A DNA stretch of 64,000 bases from Vibrio hippocampi (GCF_921292975.1 NZ_CAKLCM010000002.1:1488001-1552000), one strand, 5' to 3'; positions 50,097-61,174 are shown, counted from the stretch's first letter. Made by a program: numbers and translations. Notes: a model not told the origin generated them from the sequence alone.

Positions 50097-52052
50097 ATGA
50101 AAATCGATATGTTCAATTTAAATAAATTGTGTTTTGTATTTATTTCTGCAGGCATACTTTCGGGTTGTGGTAGCGACGATAGCAACACAATCTCTCGAAC
50201 TGCACAAACCGCACCGACTATCCCTGTCACGATTCAAGCCGGATATCTGCTTCAAGCTGATCAAGCTCGTTACCAGTATATGACGGATGAAGACGAGCTG
50301 TGGGGGCACATGTCTGAGGAATATCAAGCGCGTATTACGACATACAATAATATTGCTCTTCAATATCCAAAGGCGGAAGACACTGCATATCCAGGTTTTA
50401 TAGGCATCGCCGAGTATGAACCAGGCACAATTTATGATCAATCAGCAACACAAATCAGGTATACCGATGGTACTCGTTATGGCGTATTTTCTAACAAATG
50501 GTGGACTCAAGGCGATACTCCAGATTTCGATAACCAATCCGGTCCTTGGAACCTCATTGTTCAAACGGACAAAGATGGCAACTATCTGCCCGAAAGTGAA
50601 GTCGTAAGCGATTGGCAAGCAACAGGAGTTTACAATGGTGGGGAAAAAGTAAAACACACCATTAATGGCGTCGTGCATTGGTTTGAGGCGAAATATTGGA
50701 CTAGCAATAACGAACCTATATTGACCAAAGAAAGTGGAGGCACCGCTGAGTCTTGGGAAACGCCATGGCTAAAAGTTGAAGCACCGAATGACGACAGCTT
50801 AGTCACGCCAAATCCAGAAGATGATTTGAATAAGCCACCAGTCTGTGAAGAAGGCAATTGTAATGGCATAGAGGAGCCAACGATTCCACCAGTGATCCCT
50901 GAACCTGAAACACCAGACCCAGAGAAGCCTGAGGTTACTCCTACTCCACCACCAACGCCCGACTTGAGCGATGATGGACTGCCACAAGATGGTTATGCAT
51001 TCTTGCGTGAGCTAACAACCGAACAATGGGATTGGTTGTTCCCGATGCGCTCTGGTCGTTATAACCTAGCCGGTGGCACTCGCAATGCGCCTCCGTTCGC
51101 AAAAGAAGATGGCTCTACCGATGTTTTCACGCTAAGTGCATTTAAAAATGCGGTAGTGGAGTACAACTCTTGGGCGGCGACTAAAGGTTATAAACAGTTC
51201 CTAAATGAGGGGACTAAATCACAGCAAGCCCTTGAATTTACGTCATTTTGGGCAAAATCTTCTCGCGAGACATCAGGATCCTGGGATAATGCCCCAGCAC
51301 CTTGGATTATAAAAGACGATGAAGGTAATGCTGTTTGGAAAGGCGCATTGTACTGGGTTGAAGAAGTAGGCTATACCACTGATGACAATGGCGTGAGTAC
51401 TGCCATCAACTATGTGGATGCCGCATCAGCTTATACACCAATAGAAGGTCGTTCATACTATGGTCGTGGTATCATCCAATTATCTTGGAACTACAATTAC
51501 GGTGCATTTAGTGAATGGCTTTTTGTTAATGGCATGATGACCGATCTCATTACTGAGCGTGCTACATTATTAAAACGACCTGACTATGTGGCAACAAATG
51601 GCGAATTATCCATCCTTTCTGGAATATGGTTCTGGATGACACCACAAGGTGCGAAACCATCATCGCATGATGTAATATACGGCAACATGACTCATATATC
51701 CGAGTTCAGTCAAGATCAAGGTCTGCCTCAACGCAACGATAGTGGTCAGATCCCAACGGCTGTAGGTGAGTCATATGATCAAAGTGTTATTGCGTATCGA
51801 CTTGGTACGGTAACCAATATTGTCAATGGTGGTCTAGAGTGTAACAAAGCAGCTGCATGGCATCCTGGACCGGTTCAACGCGTTGCGTACTTTAACGCTT
51901 ATGCAAAATACATGAATGCATCGGTTAACGGCATAGATATCCCTATCATAAATGATGGGATAAACGTGTGGTCAACTAAAGTGTCTGACAGCAGTCCAGA
52001 GAACCTAAAAATGGCGAGCTGTTACTCACAAAAGAGCTATTACGGTTGGTAA
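50097..52052 (+). CDS. GH19 family chitinase, lipoprotein with two chitin-binding modules
   Basis: A 651-residue protein from the ATG at 50097. A lipobox LSGC (21-24, Cys24) with Gly at +2 predicts an outer-membrane lipoprotein. Two CBM5/12-like segments rich in Trp and Tyr follow (about 103-153 and 171-226), then a Pro/Glu-rich linker (about 240-292) and a GH19 domain (about 298-640). Catalytic-region motifs are FWAKSSRETSGSW, with E391 as the candidate acid, and YYGRGIIQLSWNYNYG. It would cleave chitin at the cell surface. It occupies the junction between ptsG and tatD, which are adjacent in E. coli, in the opposite direction to both. Confidence 0.88.
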   Translation: MKIDMFNLNKLCFVFISAGILSGCGSDDSNTISRTAQTAPTIPVTIQAGYLLQADQARYQYMTDEDELWGHMSEEYQARITTYNNIALQYPKAEDTAYPGFIGIAEYEPGTIYDQSATQIRYTDGTRYGVFSNKWWTQGDTPDFDNQSGPWNLIVQTDKDGNYLPESEVVSDWQATGVYNGGEKVKHTINGVVHWFEAKYWTSNNEPILTKESGGTAESWETPWLKVEAPNDDSLVTPNPEDDLNKPPVCEEGNCNGIEEPTIPPVIPEPETPDPEKPEVTPTPPPTPDLSDDGLPQDGYAFLRELTTEQWDWLFPMRSGRYNLAGGTRNAPPFAKEDGSTDVFTLSAFKNAVVEYNSWAATKGYKQFLNEGTKSQQALEFTSFWAKSSRETSGSWDNAPAPWIIKDDEGNAVWKGALYWVEEVGYTTDDNGVSTAINYVDAASAYTPIEGRSYYGRGIIQLSWNYNYGAFSEWLFVNGMMTDLITERATLLKRPDYVATNGELSILSGIWFWMTPQGAKPSSHDVIYGNMTHISEFSQDQGLPQRNDSGQIPTAVGESYDQSVIAYRLGTVTNIVNGGLECNKAAAWHPGPVQRVAYFNAYAKYMNASVNGIDIPIINDGINVWSTKVSDSSPENLKMASCYSQKSYYGW

Positions 52053-52352
52053 TGGATCCTATGCTTGTATTTCTTGATGTCTTTGAACTGAAATAACACG
52101 CTTAATAAAAAAATGGGGACAACTTGTCCCCATTTCAGTCTGCAAGCTTGAGCAAATTAAAGTATACAAGCTACAAACGAAATCGACATGAAGCAATAAC
52201 GAGCGCAATAACAGCAAAGCAACCTCTGCACTTCATCGCTCAAACGCAAAAGTGATCCTGCCAACTATCTAATCTTTATAAGATATTTTCATCTAGAGGC
52301 TAGGTCTGTGGGTTCACTCACTACTACAAAGGTTCAACTCAAGATACAAGTT
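52053..52352. other. Intergenic region between the chitinase and tatD
   Basis: A 300-base gap with the terminator at 52111-52135 and otherwise no recognisable feature. Confidence 0.5.
52111..52135. terminator. Terminator between the chitinase and tatD
   Basis: Stem AAATGGGGAC / GTCCCCATTT with AACTT loop. The A-run ahead of it gives a T tract on the minus strand, so it best suits the tatD operon, though it may also end chitinase transcripts. Confidence 0.75.
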
Positions 52353-53123
52353 TCATCGCGACATAAACAACTTATTAAAGTTAGCCGTTGTCGCTGTCGC
52401 CACTTCTTTTAACGATATCCCTTTGAGCTGCGCAATATAGGCTGCGACTTCAACCACATAGGCTGGCTGATTCTCTTTGCCTCTATGGGGAACTGGCGCT
52501 AAGTAAGGTGAGTCCGTTTCTATCAAGAGTCGCTCTAAAGGCAGTTGCTTAACCACCTGTTTCAACTCCGTCGCCTGTCTAAAAGTGACAATGCCTGAGA
52601 TTGAAATATAAAATCCCAGCGCCATTGCCGCCTGAGCAAAAGCCAGATCCTCTGTAAAACAATGGATCACGCCACCACATTTTTCAGCACCGCCCTGTTT
52701 CAATATCTCTAATGTATCTTCACGGGCATTGCGAGTATGGATAATCAGTGGCTTATTCAATTCAACCGCCACAGCGACTTGTTGGCGAAAACGCTCTTTC
52801 TGAAGCTCTGCCGTCTCTGGCTGATAGTGATAATCAAGTCCGGTTTCACCAATCGCAACAACGCGTTGGTTTGCTGCGTACTGTTTAAATAACTCAAGAC
52901 TAAAGCGACTTTCCACATCCAACGGATGAACACCACATGAAGCAACCACCTCAGGAAAAGGAGCGATGATTTCCATCATATTTGGAAACGCATCTAAGGT
53001 AACCCCTACCGAAAGTAGCTGTTCGACGTTGGCCGCCTTGGCGTTGCTAATAACCTCTTCAATCCCAGTATGTAGGGATTGGTAATCTAATTTATCAAGG
53101 TGACAGTGTGAATCTACAAACAT
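52353..53123 (-). CDS. TatD family metal-dependent hydrolase (YcfH)
   Basis: A 256-residue TIM-barrel phosphodiesterase/DNase of the TatD family. MFVDSHCHLD carries the first metal ligands; ETGLDYHYQ, HTRNAREDT and ETDSPYLAP supply the others. It lies downstream of holB, the same place as ycfH in E. coli. Biological substrate uncertain. Confidence 0.93.
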   Translation of the reverse strand: MFVDSHCHLDKLDYQSLHTGIEEVISNAKAANVEQLLSVGVTLDAFPNMMEIIAPFPEVVASCGVHPLDVESRFSLELFKQYAANQRVVAIGETGLDYHYQPETAELQKERFRQQVAVAVELNKPLIIHTRNAREDTLEILKQGGAEKCGGVIHCFTEDLAFAQAAMALGFYISISGIVTFRQATELKQVVKQLPLERLLIETDSPYLAPVPHRGKENQPAYVVEVAAYIAQLKGISLKEVATATTANFNKLFMSR

Positions 53124-53180
53124 AATGATGACTTTCTAAAACGATGTGTCGGGTGATACCCAAGTATGGTGTGAGTGCGG

Positions 53181-54152
53181 TTAACGATCAAACTTATATA
53201 ACCAGCCGCATATCAGCAACTCGCTGTTCAAACCTGGATGCTTGAGTAACTGCTCGCGCAACTGAGCGATAGCACTGGTTTGCTGATAAAGCAGCTCATA
53301 ACTAAAACGACTCGCAAGCGGTTCACTTTCCGGTAATACATTGCGCTGCTGACTCTCTTTCAGCGCAAGCCTTTGTGCTTGATAAAGCAGTACCCAAAGC
53401 CAACCCAAAACCACCTCCACTGGACGCTCAATTTTGTTGATCACTTGCCATACTGCTTGAGCATCAATGCAGCCTTGCTCAACAAACTGGTTCAATGCTT
53501 GGCATAGTTGAGCAAAGTCGCGATCAAAGCCTTTTTCAGCAAACTCAAGGGTGGTCATCGGCTCAAAGTTGCACAAATACCCTGACGATAGCGAAACCTC
53601 TCGCCCTAATTGTTGATTAACCCACTGTATGCAATCCGCGTGTTTCGGCACAGTAATACTCCAGACCTCGCAGCGACTACGAATAGTGGGCAACAGTGTC
53701 TTAACCGATGGCGCACAGAGGATAAATAGGCAGTGGTTTGCTGGCTCTTCTAAAGTTTTAAGCAGCGCATTGGAAGCGGCGACTGTTAATGTGTCCGCAT
53801 GGCTAATCACGATCACACGATATTGACCAAACTGAGAAGACTCCAGCGCCCACTGATTCGCTTGACGAATTTGTTCAACCGAAAGCTGCGTTTTGTCTTT
53901 ATCCGGCACTAAAAAATGCACATCGGGATGAGATTGAGATTGAATCAGTCCACAGCTATGGCAAAAACCGCACGGCTCGGAAGCATCGTTCTGACACATT
54001 AATCCAGCAATGTAGCGGGCAATTAAGGTCTCAGGTGCAACGCCAGCAACCGCTTGGAACAGCATTGCTCCGGGAACGCGATCCTGCTTTAAATTCGCTT
54101 CTAACTTTTGCCATATTGGCTCAAGCCATGGAGCTAGCCCGTGACTAATCAT
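53181..54152 (-). CDS. holB: DNA polymerase III subunit delta'
   Basis: A 323-residue clamp-loader subunit. It has the AAA+ fold and a zinc site with [15 protein letters not shown], but the P-loop is not functional ([12 protein letters not shown]), as expected for delta'. [12 protein letters not shown] is the conserved sensor region. The start [12 protein letters not shown] at 54152 overlaps tmk by 8 bases; the longer upstream extension is not supported. Confidence 0.94.
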   Translation of the reverse strand: MISHGLAPWLEPIWQKLEANLKQDRVPGAMLFQAVAGVAPETLIARYIAGLMCQNDASEPCGFCHSCGLIQSQSHPDVHFLVPDKDKTQLSVEQIRQANQWALESSQFGQYRVIVISHADTLTVAASNALLKTLEEPANHCLFILCAPSVKTLLPTIRSRCEVWSITVPKHADCIQWVNQQLGREVSLSSGYLCNFEPMTTLEFAEKGFDRDFAQLCQALNQFVEQGCIDAQAVWQVINKIERPVEVVLGWLWVLLYQAQRLALKESQQRNVLPESEPLASRFSYELLYQQTSAIAQLREQLLKHPGLNSELLICGWLYKFDR

Positions 54153-54786
54153 CGCTATGACCATTAAACCAAGTTTGCAAAGCCTGTCGAATCGAGGCTT
54201 GCACTGCTTCAATATCTTGACCTGCGTTGACAACAGCAACGCTGCTATCGCCTTGCGCTAGCTCAAGATAGCGACGACGGGTGCGCTCAAAAAAGCCAAT
54301 GTCCATCTTTTCGATTCTATCGAGTTCACCACGCCCTCTTGCGCGCTGCAAACCTAAGGTCGGATCGATGTCCAAATAGAGGGTAAAGTCGGGCTTAAAA
54401 TCCGCCAAAGCAATCTGCTTAAGCGACATCATAACGTCAGCATCAATCTGACGTCCGCCCCCCTGATATGCTTGAGAAGACATATCGTGTCGGTCACCAA
54501 TAACCCATGTACCTTTCGCCAAAGCCGGTTTAATCACGGTTTCAACCAATTGAATACGTGCCGCGTACATAAGAAGCAGCTCGGTTCTGTCTTGTAAAGG
54601 TTCACCATCGTGCTCTTCCTTTACAAGGGCACGCATCTTTTCTGCGAGCACGGTACCACCCGGTTCGCGGGTATTTAGCACATCATCGACGCCTAGGCGT
54701 GCGAGTTCATTCAGTACCGTATTAATTGCGGTACTCTTGCCTGCACCCTCTAGCCCTTCGATAACGATAAATTTTGCTTTGCTCAT
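54145..54786 (-). CDS. tmk: Thymidylate kinase
   Basis: A 213-residue NMP kinase that phosphorylates dTMP. P-loop GLEGAGKST near residue 10, the DR motif in [10 protein letters not shown], and a LID with several arginines are visible. Its start overlaps the mltG stop as ATGA, and its end overlaps holB. Confidence 0.96.
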   Translation of the reverse strand: MSKAKFIVIEGLEGAGKSTAINTVLNELARLGVDDVLNTREPGGTVLAEKMRALVKEEHDGEPLQDRTELLLMYAARIQLVETVIKPALAKGTWVIGDRHDMSSQAYQGGGRQIDADVMMSLKQIALADFKPDFTLYLDIDPTLGLQRARGRGELDRIEKMDIGFFERTRRRYLELAQGDSSVAVVNAGQDIEAVQASIRQALQTWFNGHSDD

Positions 54787-55799
54787 TTTCTGCTTCTTAA
54801 GTGTCTTAAATACTGTTGAACTGCGCGATTGTGATCACGTAAGTTTTTAGAGAACACGTGACCACCGGTTCCACTGGCAACAAAGTAAAGATATTGGCTA
54901 TCTTCTGGATTCACCGCGGCTTTGATTGACGCTTCGCCTGGCATGGCAATCGGCGTCGGCGGCAAGCCATTAATCACATAGGTATTATAAGGCGTCGCTT
55001 CACGGAGATCTTTTTTGCGAATGTTTCCATCATAGCGATCCCCCATACCATAAATCACCGTCGGATCCGTTTGCAATCTCATTCGCTTGTTGAGTCGATT
55101 GACAAACACGGAGGCGACACGCTCGCGCTCTAACTCGACCGAGGTCTCTTTTTCAATAATTGACGCCAAAATCAACGCCTCATAAGCATTATCTAACGGC
55201 AAGTTGTCTTGTCGTTGCTGCCAATTTGTCTCGAGTATTGAATTAAGTTTAGTGTGGGCACGCTTTAAGATCTCAATATCTGAATCGCCCACCGAATAAT
55301 GGTAAGTTTCCGCTAAAAACAGCCCTTCGAGCTGGTCATAATCAATCCCCAGCGTTTGTGCAATCTCGGCTTCACTCATCGCCTCGGTGCGATGCTCCAA
55401 GTATTTGGCACGAGCAAACTGCTCACGCCATTCCTTAAAGGTAGAGCCTTCAATAAAAGTAATTGCGAGTTGATACTCTTTGCCGGTAATAAGATGATTC
55501 AGTGCCTCGGTTAAGTTCATCGTCGGCGTCAATTCAAACGTCCCGACTTTCAAACGCGTTAGCTCTGGATGAAAGCGTCGTATCAGATTGGTGAACTCGA
55601 TAGGGTCAATCCAGCCGTTTTGGCTAAATCGGTTCAACATAGTATTTAAGTTGGTACCACGCTCAACGGTGACGAGTTCATTTTGCTCTAGCTTAAGGGG
55701 CTGTTGTAGATAGGTTTCGACACTATTCTTAACATAAACATAGCCCCCTGCGGCGGCTGCCAACACCAGCAACAATAAAATAAATAACTTCTTTAGCAC
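54783..55799 (-). CDS. mltG: Endolytic murein transglycosylase MltG (YceG)
   Basis: A 338-residue inner-membrane enzyme that cuts nascent peptidoglycan and probably terminates glycan-chain growth. One N-terminal membrane anchor (about residues 3-24), then the YceG-like domain with catalytic Glu in [10 protein letters not shown]. It starts at a GTG (55799) that overlaps the end of pabC by 7 bases. Confidence 0.94.
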   Translation of the reverse strand: MLKKLFILLLLVLAAAAGGYVYVKNSVETYLQQPLKLEQNELVTVERGTNLNTMLNRFSQNGWIDPIEFTNLIRRFHPELTRLKVGTFELTPTMNLTEALNHLITGKEYQLAITFIEGSTFKEWREQFARAKYLEHRTEAMSEAEIAQTLGIDYDQLEGLFLAETYHYSVGDSDIEILKRAHTKLNSILETNWQQRQDNLPLDNAYEALILASIIEKETSVELERERVASVFVNRLNKRMRLQTDPTVIYGMGDRYDGNIRKKDLREATPYNTYVINGLPPTPIAMPGEASIKAAVNPEDSQYLYFVASGTGGHVFSKNLRDHNRAVQQYLRHLRSRK

Positions 55800-56599
55800 T
55801 GACCTAATGTCTCCTGCAATCGACGGCTAAAATCGCCGATATTAAAACATATGTCGGTGATCGCAACCACTGGCGCGACACCTAAAATTGAATTTGTCAT
55901 AAAGACTTCCTCCGCATCGAAAAGCGTCTCGATCGGCACATACACGGTTTTCGTTGGTATTCCCCACTGCTCGGTCAACTCAAGGACGCGTTGGCGCATA
56001 ACACCCTCAACCCCACTCTGAGATAAATTGGGCGTATAAAGCGTGCCATCTTTAAGCCAAAACACATTCGCCATACTGGTTTCGATAACGTGACCATTGA
56101 GATCAAGCACCACGCCATCGACATAGCCTTTTTGTTCAAGCTCATGCTTAATCAAAACCTGTTCAAGTCGATTGTTATGTTTAATGCCAGAAAGCAAAGG
56201 ATTGAGCCCAAGTCTGGTTTCGCAAAGGGCAAGCGAAACACCCTGCAACTGAAGTGCTTGGTAATGGGACGGGTAAGCAAAAGTACTCAAGGTCACTAAT
56301 GTGTCACCTTCGAGATCGGGACTGTAACCTCTGCCGCCCTCGCCTCGACTCAAGTGAATTTTAATACCGCCATGTTGGTATGACTGCGCTAATTTCATTA
56401 ACTGGCGTTCTGTTAATTGCCAATCAATAGGCTTGAGCTTTAGGCGCTCGATAGCCCGCAGCATGCGCTGTTTATGCAGTGACCAGAAAACGGGTTGTCC
56501 TTGCTCTACCCGTATCGTGGTAAAACACCCATCTCCATACTGAAAGCTTCTATCCGTGACAGATACCTGCTCAATCACTACATTATTGCGCCAATACAT
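55793..56599 (-). CDS. pabC: Aminodeoxychorismate lyase PabC
   Basis: A 268-residue fold-IV PLP enzyme making p-aminobenzoate for folate. RSFQYGDGCFTTIRV is the family N-terminus; the PLP lysine is in LLSGIKHNNR, and the E-x-x-x-x-N motif (VIETSMANVFW) follows. AAGGGAT lies upstream of the ATG. It follows fabF after a terminator. Confidence 0.94.
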   Translation of the reverse strand: MYWRNNVVIEQVSVTDRSFQYGDGCFTTIRVEQGQPVFWSLHKQRMLRAIERLKLKPIDWQLTERQLMKLAQSYQHGGIKIHLSRGEGGRGYSPDLEGDTLVTLSTFAYPSHYQALQLQGVSLALCETRLGLNPLLSGIKHNNRLEQVLIKHELEQKGYVDGVVLDLNGHVIETSMANVFWLKDGTLYTPNLSQSGVEGVMRQRVLELTEQWGIPTKTVYVPIETLFDAEEVFMTNSILGVAPVVAITDICFNIGDFSRRLQETLGQC

Positions 56600-56611
56600 G
56601 CTTTATCCCTT

Positions 56612-56646
56612 AAAAACAAACGGCTCAATGCTAAGCATCAAGCCGT
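56612..56646 (-). terminator. Terminator between fabF and pabC
   Basis: On the minus strand ACGGCTTGATGC / GCATTGAGCCGT pairs along its full length, with two G-U wobbles, then TTTGTTTTT. The same region pairs less well on the plus strand, so it is directional. pabC begins only 13 bases beyond. Confidence 0.8.
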
Positions 56647-56718
56647 GTGATTACAAGTGACTTTCCACACAATCCGCTCACTCCTTTATTTCAATGAGTA
56701 GCGCGAGTGGAGAGTAGG

Positions 56719-57960
56719 TTAAATCTTTTTGAAGATTAACGAACCGTTAGTACCACCAAAGCCAAACGAGTTACACAGTGCGTATTCCATATCCACTTTA
56801 CGCGCAGTATGTGGAACAAGGTCAACGTCACATTCAGGATCTGGGTTATCAAGGTTGATGGTTGGTGGAACAATCTGATCAACCAGTGACATCACCGTGA
56901 TAATAGCTTCAGCAGAACCCGCAGCACCTAATAGATGCCCAGTCATTGATTTGGTTGATGACACCAAAACTTGTTTAGCACCTGCTTCACCAAGGGCACG
57001 CTTGATACCTTTGATTTCCGCTACATCGCCTGCAGGCGTTGACGTACCATGTGCATTAACATAACCGATCTGTTCACCCGTTACGCCAGCGTCACGCATT
57101 GCGGCTTCCATGGCTAATGCACCACCTGAGCCGTCTGCACTTGGCGACGTCATATGGTAAGCATCGCCACTCATACCAAAGCCAACAAGCTCGGCATAGA
57201 TCTTAGCGCCACGTGCTTTTGCATGTTCGTACTCTTCTAGCACCATCATGCCTGCACCATCGCCTAAAACGAACCCATCACGATCAACATCCCATGGGCG
57301 AGACGCTTTTTGTGGCTCGTCGTTACGAGTAGACAGTGCCTTAGCAGAACCAAAGCCCGCCATACCAAGTGGCGTTGACGCTTTCTCAGAACCACCCGCA
57401 ATCATAGCATCCGCATCACCGTAAGCGATCATACGCGCAGCGTGACCAATATTGTGAAGACCTGTAGTACATGCTGTTGAAATAGCGATGTTAGGACCGC
57501 GTGCGCCACTCATAATTGAAAGCTGACCCGCTACCATGTTTACGATAGTAGATGGGACAAAAAACGGACTTACGCGGCGAGGACCTCTGTCGACTAATGC
57601 TTGATGACCCGCTTCGATAAGATCTAGACCGCCGATACCAGAACCAATAGCAACACCAATGCGGTGCTGGTTTTCTGTATTGATTTCTAGACCAGAGTTT
57701 TTGATAGCATGCATACCTGCAACGATGCCGTATTGGATAAATAGATCCATTTTCTTGGCATCTTTTTTAGAGATGTATTCACTGCCATCAAAATCTTTTA
57801 CTAGACCCGCAAAGCGAGTTGAAAATTCTGTTGTATCAAAGTGCTCGATATTAACGATACCACTTTTACCCTCTAAGAGAGCTTTCCATGATGACTCTAC
57901 GGTGTTGCCTACCGGCGACAACATACCCATGCCAGTGACAACAACACGACGCTTGGACAC
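56719..57960 (-). CDS. fabF: 3-oxoacyl-ACP synthase II
   Basis: A 413-residue condensing enzyme that elongates acyl-ACP, including C16:1 to C18:1, and so adjusts membrane fluidity with temperature. [18 protein letters not shown] is the typical N-terminus; the nucleophilic Cys is in [10 protein letters not shown], the His pair is in [11 protein letters not shown] and [12 protein letters not shown] terminator lies between acpP and fabF. Confidence 0.97.
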   Translation of the reverse strand: MSKRRVVVTGMGMLSPVGNTVESSWKALLEGKSGIVNIEHFDTTEFSTRFAGLVKDFDGSEYISKKDAKKMDLFIQYGIVAGMHAIKNSGLEINTENQHRIGVAIGSGIGGLDLIEAGHQALVDRGPRRVSPFFVPSTIVNMVAGQLSIMSGARGPNIAISTACTTGLHNIGHAARMIAYGDADAMIAGGSEKASTPLGMAGFGSAKALSTRNDEPQKASRPWDVDRDGFVLGDGAGMMVLEEYEHAKARGAKIYAELVGFGMSGDAYHMTSPSADGSGGALAMEAAMRDAGVTGEQIGYVNAHGTSTPAGDVAEIKGIKRALGEAGAKQVLVSSTKSMTGHLLGAAGSAEAIITVMSLVDQIVPPTINLDNPDPECDVDLVPHTARKVDMEYALCNSFGFGGTNGSLIFKKI

Positions 57961-58010
57961 GATCTTATTCTCCGGAATATTGTGATTCTATTTGAAAGGT
58001 ATAGAAGACG

Positions 58011-58045
58011 TTTAAATAAAACACAGGCGGCCAGAAGGCCGCCTG
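58011..58045 (-). terminator. Terminator/attenuator between acpP and fabF
   Basis: Stem CAGGCGGCC (58024-58032) / GGCCGCCTG (58037-58045) with a 4-base loop and T-rich TGTTTTATTTAAA after it on the minus strand. It would keep acpP mRNA in excess over fabF. Confidence 0.82.
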
Positions 58046-58054
58046 GGAGAGAGA

Positions 58055-58288
58055 TTACTGAGCGCTATTTACGTAGTCGATAGCAGCTTGAACAGTAGTG
58101 ATTTTCTCAGCTTCTTCATCAGGAATCTCAGTGTCGAATTCCTCTTCTAGAGCCATAACTAGCTCAACAGTATCTAGAGAATCAGCACCTAGGTCATCAA
58201 CAAATGAAGCTTCGTTTTTAACTTCAGCTTCGTCTACACCTAGCTGTTCAACAATGATTTTCTTTACGCGTTCTTCGATGTTGCTCAT
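58055..58288 (-). CDS. acpP: Acyl carrier protein
   Basis: A 77-residue acidic four-helix protein that carries growing acyl chains on 4'-phosphopantetheine attached to the Ser in [10 protein letters not shown]. It serves fatty-acid, phospholipid, lipid A and biotin precursor synthesis, linking to bioC and bioF here. The 163-base upstream gap from fabG may carry its own strong promoter. Confidence 0.98.
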
Positions 58289-58451
58289 TTTTCTTTTCCT
58301 TTACAGATTTCGCTCAAATGCGATGTTTCCGTAGTTTATTAGAACTAGTGAAAGTTGCAAGGGGGTCCTTGCTGGTCAAACCACAATTTTAGCGAATTTA
58401 ACCGAAATTCAGTACATTTTTGACTTAAATCATGCACAAATGTTGCGCAGA

Positions 58452-59186
58452 TTAAACCATATACATACCGCCATTTACGTGCAATGTTTCCCCTGTGATA
58501 TATGCAGCATCTGGCGATGCAAGAAATGCAACAGCAGAAGCTATTTCACGAGGGTCACCCAAACGACCAGCAGGTACTTGCGCTAGTGTAGCAGCTCGTT
58601 GCTCATCATTCAGTGCTTTTGTCATGTCCGTTTCAATAAAACCTGGTGCTACCGTGTTAACGGTTACGCCGCGAGAAGCTACTTCACGAGCCATCGACTT
58701 AGTAAAACCGATGACACCAGCTTTAGCTGCGGCATAATTAGTTTGACCGGCATTGCCCATCGTACCAACCACAGAACCCACATTGATAATACGTCCTTGA
58801 CGTTTTTTCATCATCCCACGCAATACCGCTTTAGACAAACGGAAAATCGACGTTAAGTTGGTGTCCATAATATCGGTCCACTCATCGTCTTTCATGCGCA
58901 TTAGCAGATTATCGCGTGTGATGCCGGCATTATTAACTAAAATGTCGATCGCGCCAAATTCTTCATTAATTTGTTTCAATACTGACTCGATCGAGTCGGT
59001 ATCAGTGACGTTCAGTGCCAAACCTTTGCCATTCGCACCAAGATAGCCACTAATTGCCGCCGCGCCGTTTTCTGACGTTGCTGTCCCGATAACCGTCGCG
59101 CCACGTTCAACTAAAATCTCAGCGATAGAACGACCAATACCACGACTTGCACCGGTAACCAGAGCAATTTTGCCTTCTAGGTTCAT
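58452..59186 (-). CDS. fabG: 3-oxoacyl-ACP reductase
   Basis: A 244-residue NADPH-dependent SDR for the first reduction in chain elongation. TGASRGIG, NNAGITRD, the catalytic Ser in NVGSVVGTMG and YAAAKAG are present. It is 13 bases downstream of fabD. Confidence 0.97.
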   Translation of the reverse strand: MNLEGKIALVTGASRGIGRSIAEILVERGATVIGTATSENGAAAISGYLGANGKGLALNVTDTDSIESVLKQINEEFGAIDILVNNAGITRDNLLMRMKDDEWTDIMDTNLTSIFRLSKAVLRGMMKKRQGRIINVGSVVGTMGNAGQTNYAAAKAGVIGFTKSMAREVASRGVTVNTVAPGFIETDMTKALNDEQRAATLAQVPAGRLGDPREIASAVAFLASPDAAYITGETLHVNGGMYMV

Positions 59187-59199
59187 CGTTAACTTCCTT

Positions 59200-60123
59200 T
59201 TATTTTACTGCTTCCAGCGAAGCGACATCGTTCACTGGTGCAGCTGTTAGTGTTTTAACAATACGTTTTGTTAAACCAGTCAAAACTTTACCTGGTCCTA
59301 GCTCTAGTAACTTCTCGACACCTTGAGCATGCATAGACTCAACAGCTTCAGTCCAGCGTACCGGACTGTATAGTTGACGAACCAAAGCCGCTTTAATATT
59401 TTTTGGATCGGTTTCGGCAACCACATCAACATTGTTGATCACAGGTATTGCTGGCGTATTAAATTCAAGATTTTCTAGTGCTTGTGCTAATTTGTCCGCG
59501 GCTGGCTTCATCAGCGCGCAGTGTGATGGCACAGAAACAGGAAGCGGTAGTGCACGCTTAGCGCCTGCTTCTTTACAAAGAGCACCTGCTCTTTCAACCG
59601 CATCCTTGTTACCAGCGATAACCACTTGACCCGGTGAGTTGAAGTTAACCGGTGAAACCACTTCACCTTGCGCCGCGTCTTCACAAGCTTTAGCAATCGC
59701 GTCATCATCCAAACCAATAATCGCATACATAGCACCAACGCCTGCAGGAACCGCTTCTTGCATTAATTGACCACGCAGTTCAACCAGTTTGATCGCTTGC
59801 TTAAAATCAATAACGCCAGCACAAACTAATGCTGAATACTCACCCAGACTATGGCCCGCGACCACTTTTGGTTGCTCAAGACCTTGCTCTTGCCATACAC
59901 GCCAAATGGCAACTGATGATGCAAGCAATGCAGGTTGAGTTTTGTCTGTTTGGTTTAGTGACTCCGCTGGACCCTCTTGAACCAATGCCCAAAGATCATA
60001 ACCGAGCGCTTCAGAAGCTTCGGCAAAGGTCTCTTTGACCACGTCAAATTGCTGACTTAGTTCGGCAAGCATGCCGACAGTTTGTGAACCCTGACCTGGG
60101 AACACTATTGCAAAATTACTCAT
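59200..60123 (-). CDS. fabD: Malonyl-CoA:ACP transacylase
   Basis: A 307-residue acyltransferase that loads malonyl onto ACP. MSNFAIVFPGQGSQTVGM and the nucleophile elbow GHSLGEYSA are diagnostic; the second catalytic residue is the His in SVPSHCALM. It lies between fabH and fabG. Confidence 0.97.
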   Translation of the reverse strand: MSNFAIVFPGQGSQTVGMLAELSQQFDVVKETFAEASEALGYDLWALVQEGPAESLNQTDKTQPALLASSVAIWRVWQEQGLEQPKVVAGHSLGEYSALVCAGVIDFKQAIKLVELRGQLMQEAVPAGVGAMYAIIGLDDDAIAKACEDAAQGEVVSPVNFNSPGQVVIAGNKDAVERAGALCKEAGAKRALPLPVSVPSHCALMKPAADKLAQALENLEFNTPAIPVINNVDVVAETDPKNIKAALVRQLYSPVRWTEAVESMHAQGVEKLLELGPGKVLTGLTKRIVKTLTAAPVNDVASLEAVK

Positions 60124-60218
60124 CGTTATTTCCTTTAAACAACGCTATTAATTCCTAAGATAGCGTAATTGATCGCTATGGATAATTAACGCTATCGTAA
60201 CTTGAAGCCCAATGAAGG

Positions 60219-61169
60219 TTAGAAGCGAACGAGCGCAGAACCCCAAGTGAATCCGCCACCAAAGGCTTCAAGCAATAAATTTTGTCCACGTTTAATACGT
60301 CCATCTCGTACAGCTTCATCAAGCGCAGTCGGTACGGTTGCCGCAGAAGTGTTGCCGTGTCTATCAAGCGTCACAACCACTTGGTCCATTGACATGCCAA
60401 GCTTTTTCGCTGTCGCAGCGATGATGCGGTAGTTCGCTTGGTGAGGAACGAGCCAGTCCAGTTCTGATTTATCCATGCCATTGGCGGATAGCGTGTCTTT
60501 TACCAGCTTAGCCAGTTGAGTCACCGCTACCTTAAACACTTCATTGCCTGACATATTTAGCCACTTATCAAGCTCACCGCCACGAACTGGCATTTCAAGG
60601 CTCAGTAGGTCACCGAAACGACCATCTGCGTATAAATGCGTTGAAATGATTCCTGGTTCTTCGCTTGCACCAATCACAACAGCGCCCGCTGCATCACCGA
60701 ATAGAATAATGGTTGAACGATCAATCTCATCAACCGTCTTTGATAACGCATCGGCACCAATAACCAGTACATTTTTGCACATACCTGAACGGATATGTTG
60801 GTCGGCAACAGACAGCGCGTAAACAAAGCCTGTGCAAGCCGCTGCGAGATCAAAGGCAGGGCAGCCCTTGATTCCTAATTTATTTTGAACTTGGCAGGCA
60901 GAAGACGGAAATGCGTGGCTACTACTTGTCGTCGCAACGATGATCATATCGATATCGTTTTTATCAATACCCGCCATCTCGATGGCTTTTAGTGACGCTT
61001 CGTAGCCCATATCGGCGACCGTTTCATCTTCCGCAGAAATTCGACGCTCTTTAATACCGGTACGCGTGACAATCCATTCATCGGAAGTGTCGACCATTTT
61101 TTCGAGATCTGCGTTTGTGCGTACTTGTGATGGCAGATAGCTGCCTGTACCTAAAATTTTGCTATACAT
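60219..61169 (-). CDS. fabH: 3-oxoacyl-ACP synthase III
   Basis: A 316-residue condensing enzyme that starts fatty-acid synthesis from acetyl-CoA and malonyl-ACP. The catalytic Cys in AAACTGFVY, His in VPHQANYRI and Asn in RHGNTSAA are visible. It starts 5 bases after plsX. If other vibrio FabH paralogues exist they are outside the window. Confidence 0.97.
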   Translation of the reverse strand: MYSKILGTGSYLPSQVRTNADLEKMVDTSDEWIVTRTGIKERRISAEDETVADMGYEASLKAIEMAGIDKNDIDMIIVATTSSSHAFPSSACQVQNKLGIKGCPAFDLAAACTGFVYALSVADQHIRSGMCKNVLVIGADALSKTVDEIDRSTIILFGDAAGAVVIGASEEPGIISTHLYADGRFGDLLSLEMPVRGGELDKWLNMSGNEVFKVAVTQLAKLVKDTLSANGMDKSELDWLVPHQANYRIIAATAKKLGMSMDQVVVTLDRHGNTSAATVPTALDEAVRDGRIKRGQNLLLEAFGGGFTWGSALVRF

Positions 61170-61174
61170 GAAGA

